Shown here piece after piece: positions 12,587 through 14,782 of a DNA stretch of 14,782 nucleotides. Under the pieces are notes generated by a model. That model was not told the origin of the DNA. It made no database searches and saw only the letters and a program-made list of their open reading frames with translations. Source of the stretch: JBQCHF01 sp051953655. GTDB lineage: Bacteria > Actinomycetota > Actinomycetes > Motilibacterales > Motilibacteraceae. The stretch covers positions 1-14,782 of the forward strand of contig JBQCIO010000001.1 of assembly GCA_051953655.1 (NCBI GenBank), read 5' to 3'. The first letter of the stretch is position 1. Each line of letters opens with the position of its first letter. A program made the position numbers and the translations under genes.

Positions 12587-14442
12587 TACTTCTTTCCCTT
12601 GTCCTGGCTCGGCTCGGCGGTGGAGAGGGCGGCGATGAAGGCCTCTTGCGGGACCTCCACCCGGCCGACCATCTTCATCCGCTTCTTGCCCTCCTTCTGC
12701 TTCTCCAGCAGCTTGCGCTTGCGGGTGATGTCGCCGCCGTAGCACTTGGCCAGGACGTCCTTGCGGATGGCGCGGATGTTCTCGCGGGCGATGACCCGGC
12801 TGCCGATGGCGGCCTGGATGGGCACCTCGAACTGCTGGCGCGGGATGAGCTCGCGCAGCTTGGCGGTCATGGTGGTGCCGTAGCCGTAGGCCTTGTCGCG
12901 GTGCACGATCGCGCTGAAGGCGTCGACGGTCTCGCCCTGCAGCAGGATGTCGACCTTCACCAGGTTGGACTCCTGCTCGCCGGTGGGCTCGTAGTCCAGC
13001 GAGGCGTAGCCGCGGGTGCGCGACTTCAGGGCGTCGAAGAAGTCGAAGACGATCTCGGCCAGCGGCAGCGTGTAGCGCAGCTCCACGCGGTCCTCGGACA
13101 GGTAGTCCATGCCCAGCAGCGTTCCGCGCCGGGTCTGGCAGAGATCCATGATCGCGCCGACGTAGTCGCTGGGGGCGAGGATGGTGGAGCGGACCATCGG
13201 CTCGAAGACCTTGTCGATCTTGCCGGCCGGGAACTCGCTCGGGTTGGTGACGACGTGCTCCTTGCCGTCCTCCATCACCACCCGGTAGACGACGTTGGGC
13301 GCGGTGGAGATCAGGTCCAGGCCGAACTCGCGCTCGAGCCGCTCACGCACGATCTCCAGGTGCAGCAGTCCGAGGAAGCCGCAGCGGAAGCCGAAGCCCA
13401 GCGCCGCCGAGGTCTCCGGCTCGTAGGCCAGTGCGGCGTCGTTGAGCTGGAGCTTGTCCAGCGCCTCGCGCAGGTCCGGGTAGTCGTCGCCGTCGATCGG
13501 GTAGAGCCCGGAGAACACCATCGGCTTGGGGTCCTTGTAGCCCCCCAGCGCGTCGCCGGCCGGCTTGGCCGCGTTGGTGACGGTGTCGCCGACCTTGGAC
13601 TGGCGCACGTCCTTCACGCCGGTGATGAGGTAGCCCACCTCGCCGACACCGAGGCCGTCGGACGGCTTGGGCTCCGGGCTGATGACGCCGATCTCGAGCA
13701 GCTCGTGCTGCGCCTTGGTCGACATCATCGCGATGCGCTCGCGCTTGGACAGGTGGCCGTCGATCACCCGGACGTAGGTGACCACGCCGCGGTAGGCGTC
13801 GTAGACCGAGTCGAAGATCATGGCCCGGGCCGGGGCGTCGGCCTTGCCCACCGGGGCGGGCACCAGCCGGACGATCTCGTCCAGCAGCGCCGGGACGCCG
13901 TCGCCGGTCTTGGCGCTGACCTTGAGCACGTCGTCCGGGTCGCAGCCGATGATGTGCGCGAGCTCGGCCGCGTACTTCTCCGGCTGCGCGGCCGGCAGGT
14001 CGATCTTGTTGAGCACCGGGATGATCTGGAGGTCGTTCTCCAGCGCGAGGTAGAGGTTGGCCAGCGTCTGCGCCTCGATGCCCTGGGCGGCGTCGACGAG
14101 CAGGATCGTGCCCTCGCAGGCGGCCAGCGACCGGGACACCTCGTAGGTGAAGTCGACGTGGCCGGGCGTGTCGATCATGTTGAGGACGTAGGTCTGCCCG
14201 TCCGAGGAGGTCCAGGGCAGGCGGACCGCCTGGCTCTTGATGGTGATGCCGCGCTCGCGCTCGATGTCCATCCGGTCCAGGTACTGCGCGCGCATGGCCC
14301 GCTCGTCGACGACGCCGGTGAGCTGGAGCATCCGGTCGGCGAGCGTGGACTTGCCGTGGTCGATGTGGGCGATGATGCAGAAGTTCCTGATCAGCGCCGG
14401 ATCGGTGCGGCTGGGCTCGGGGGCCGAGGGGTTGGCGGGCAC
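12586..14442 (-). CDS. lepA: Elongation factor 4 (LepA), ribosomal back-translocating GTPase
   Basis: 618 aa from the chosen start, close to the usual 600. The GTPase motifs are all present: AHIDHGKST (25-33), RGITIK (64-69), DTPGH (91-95), NKID (145-148) and SAK (176-178). EF-G-like domains II, III and V follow, then the LepA-specific C-terminal domain (GYGTTMTAKLRELIPRQQFE, RENIRAIRKDVLAKCYGGD, then a lysine-rich tail). The GTG at 14442 gives MPANPSAPEPSRTDPALIRN, directly before the conserved core, with a purine stretch (AGAGAG) about 6 nt upstream. The frame is open further upstream through a PQPDE-type repeat, so a longer N-terminus from ATG 14598 or 14595 cannot be excluded, but those have no ribosome site. 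Confidence 0.95.
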   Translation of the reverse strand: MPANPSAPEPSRTDPALIRNFCIIAHIDHGKSTLADRMLQLTGVVDERAMRAQYLDRMDIERERGITIKSQAVRLPWTSSDGQTYVLNMIDTPGHVDFTYEVSRSLAACEGTILLVDAAQGIEAQTLANLYLALENDLQIIPVLNKIDLPAAQPEKYAAELAHIIGCDPDDVLKVSAKTGDGVPALLDEIVRLVPAPVGKADAPARAMIFDSVYDAYRGVVTYVRVIDGHLSKRERIAMMSTKAQHELLEIGVISPEPKPSDGLGVGEVGYLITGVKDVRQSKVGDTVTNAAKPAGDALGGYKDPKPMVFSGLYPIDGDDYPDLREALDKLQLNDAALAYEPETSAALGFGFRCGFLGLLHLEIVRERLEREFGLDLISTAPNVVYRVVMEDGKEHVVTNPSEFPAGKIDKVFEPMVRSTILAPSDYVGAIMDLCQTRRGTLLGMDYLSEDRVELRYTLPLAEIVFDFFDALKSRTRGYASLDYEPTGEQESNLVKVDILLQGETVDAFSAIVHRDKAYGYGTTMTAKLRELIPRQQFEVPIQAAIGSRVIARENIRAIRKDVLAKCYGGDITRKRKLLEKQKEGKKRMKMVGRVEVPQEAFIAALSTAEPSQDKGKK

Positions 14443-14460
14443 GCAGGTCTCTCTGTCGCG

Positions 14461-14520
14461 GGGCTGGGGTTCGTCGGGCTGGGGTTCGTCGGGCTGGGGT
14501 GCGTCGGGCTGGGGTTCGGG
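14461..14520. repeat. 15-bp minisatellite, four copies, upstream of lepA
   Basis: The unit GGGCTGGGGTTCGTC occurs at 14461-14475 and 14476-14490 exactly, at 14491-14505 with one change, and at 14506-14520 with its last two bases changed. On the minus strand it reads GACGAACCCCAGCCC, in frame with lepA (Asp-Glu-Pro-Gln-Pro). It lies 19 nt upstream of the chosen GTG, so it is either leader RNA or an N-terminal extension. Confidence 0.8.
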
Positions 14521-14654
14521 CTGGGTCTGCGGGCTGGACGGGTGGCGGCTGGACGGCGATCTGTCTCGCGGCGCGCGCGCCGGTCCGTGGCTCATCATCC
14601 CACGCGGGCGCCGGCCGCCGGGTCCCGCGCGCCGGCCCGGAACCCGCACATGCG

Positions 14655-14693
14655 CAGGCCCCCCGCACGCGCAGGTGGCGTGCGGGGGGCCTG
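14655..14693. terminator. 16-bp-stem hairpin terminator upstream of lepA
   Basis: CAGGCCCCCCGCACGC (14655-14670) pairs perfectly with GCGTGCGGGGGGCCTG (14678-14693) around a 7-nt loop. It lies 28 nt after the stop of the minus-strand gene at the right edge, the expected place for its terminator, and insulates lepA from it. Confidence 0.75.
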
Positions 14694-14721
14694 TCGTCGT
14701 GCCGCTGGGCTCGCTGGGCGC

Positions 14722-14782
14722 CTACCGCTCGCCCGCCCGACGCCGGCCGCGGAAGCGGGCCAGACCGCCGGTCAGGAGCGCG
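14722..14782 (-). CDS. C-terminal end of an unidentified gene (5' part outside window)
   Basis: The last 19 codons before TAG (14722-14724) read ALLTGGLARFRGRRRAGER. A hydrophobic run followed by a basic tail resembles the end of a membrane-anchored or cell-wall-anchored protein. No more can be said; the downstream hairpin at 14655 supports a real gene end. Confidence 0.4.
   Translation of the reverse strand, partial: ALLTGGLARFRGRRRAGER

Noticed and set aside
14461..14520. CRISPR-like repeat array
   Set aside because: The 15-bp units are directly adjacent with no spacers; it is a tandem minisatellite.

Overview
This is a high-G+C (roughly 70% or more) actinobacterial chromosome segment. 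The evidence is the codon composition, frequent GTG starts, TANNNT -10 boxes placed for leaderless transcripts, a DUF222/13E12 HNH gene, a DUF3097 gene, and the lepA, hemW and DUF3097 neighbourhood seen in Actinobacteria. A Geodermatophilaceae-like host (Blastococcus, Geodermatophilus or Modestobacter) is my inference only. No phage, plasmid, CRISPR, tRNA or rRNA genes were found.

Left part (1-3186, all minus strand): the N-terminal 243 residues of a crotonase-family enzyme run off the left edge. Reading from 3186 leftwards comes a possible stress operon: a ChaB plus Rho-N-domain protein, an NAD-dependent epimerase (GTGA overlap), then, after a 113-nt gap, an AqpZ-like aquaporin whose second NPA box reads NSA. 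A GTTT-N15-GGGTA sequence upstream of the ChaB gene matches the SigF/SigB stress promoter of actinobacteria.

Middle (3307-6810, plus strand): a DUF3097 (TOPRIM-like) gene; a 320-bp non-coding stretch with two nested perfect inverted repeats and lower G+C; a DUF222-HNH endonuclease; a TM2-domain membrane protein with a Gln/Gly/Tyr/Pro-rich N-terminus; and a possible 26-aa ORF. These converge on hemW across a 13-bp hairpin.

Right part (6887-14442, minus strand): in transcription order lepA (EF4), a GNAT acetyltransferase, a YiiM-type MOSC protein, an MFS transporter, a long-chain acyl-CoA ligase and hemW. The lepA-GNAT-MOSC junctions overlap, so they are probably coupled. Between MOSC and MFS is a palindrome that pairs a Shine-Dalgarno sequence with its complement, in front of a 23-aa reading frame that ends just before the MFS start. 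Upstream of lepA lie a 15-bp minisatellite, a 16-bp-stem terminator and the last 19 codons of another minus-strand gene.

Most genes are ordinary housekeeping or accessory genes. The stretches most worth a second look are non-coding: the inverted-repeat element before the HNH gene (4252-4426), the SD/anti-SD leader before the MFS gene (11333-11430), and the divergent stress/leaderless promoter region (3187-3306).
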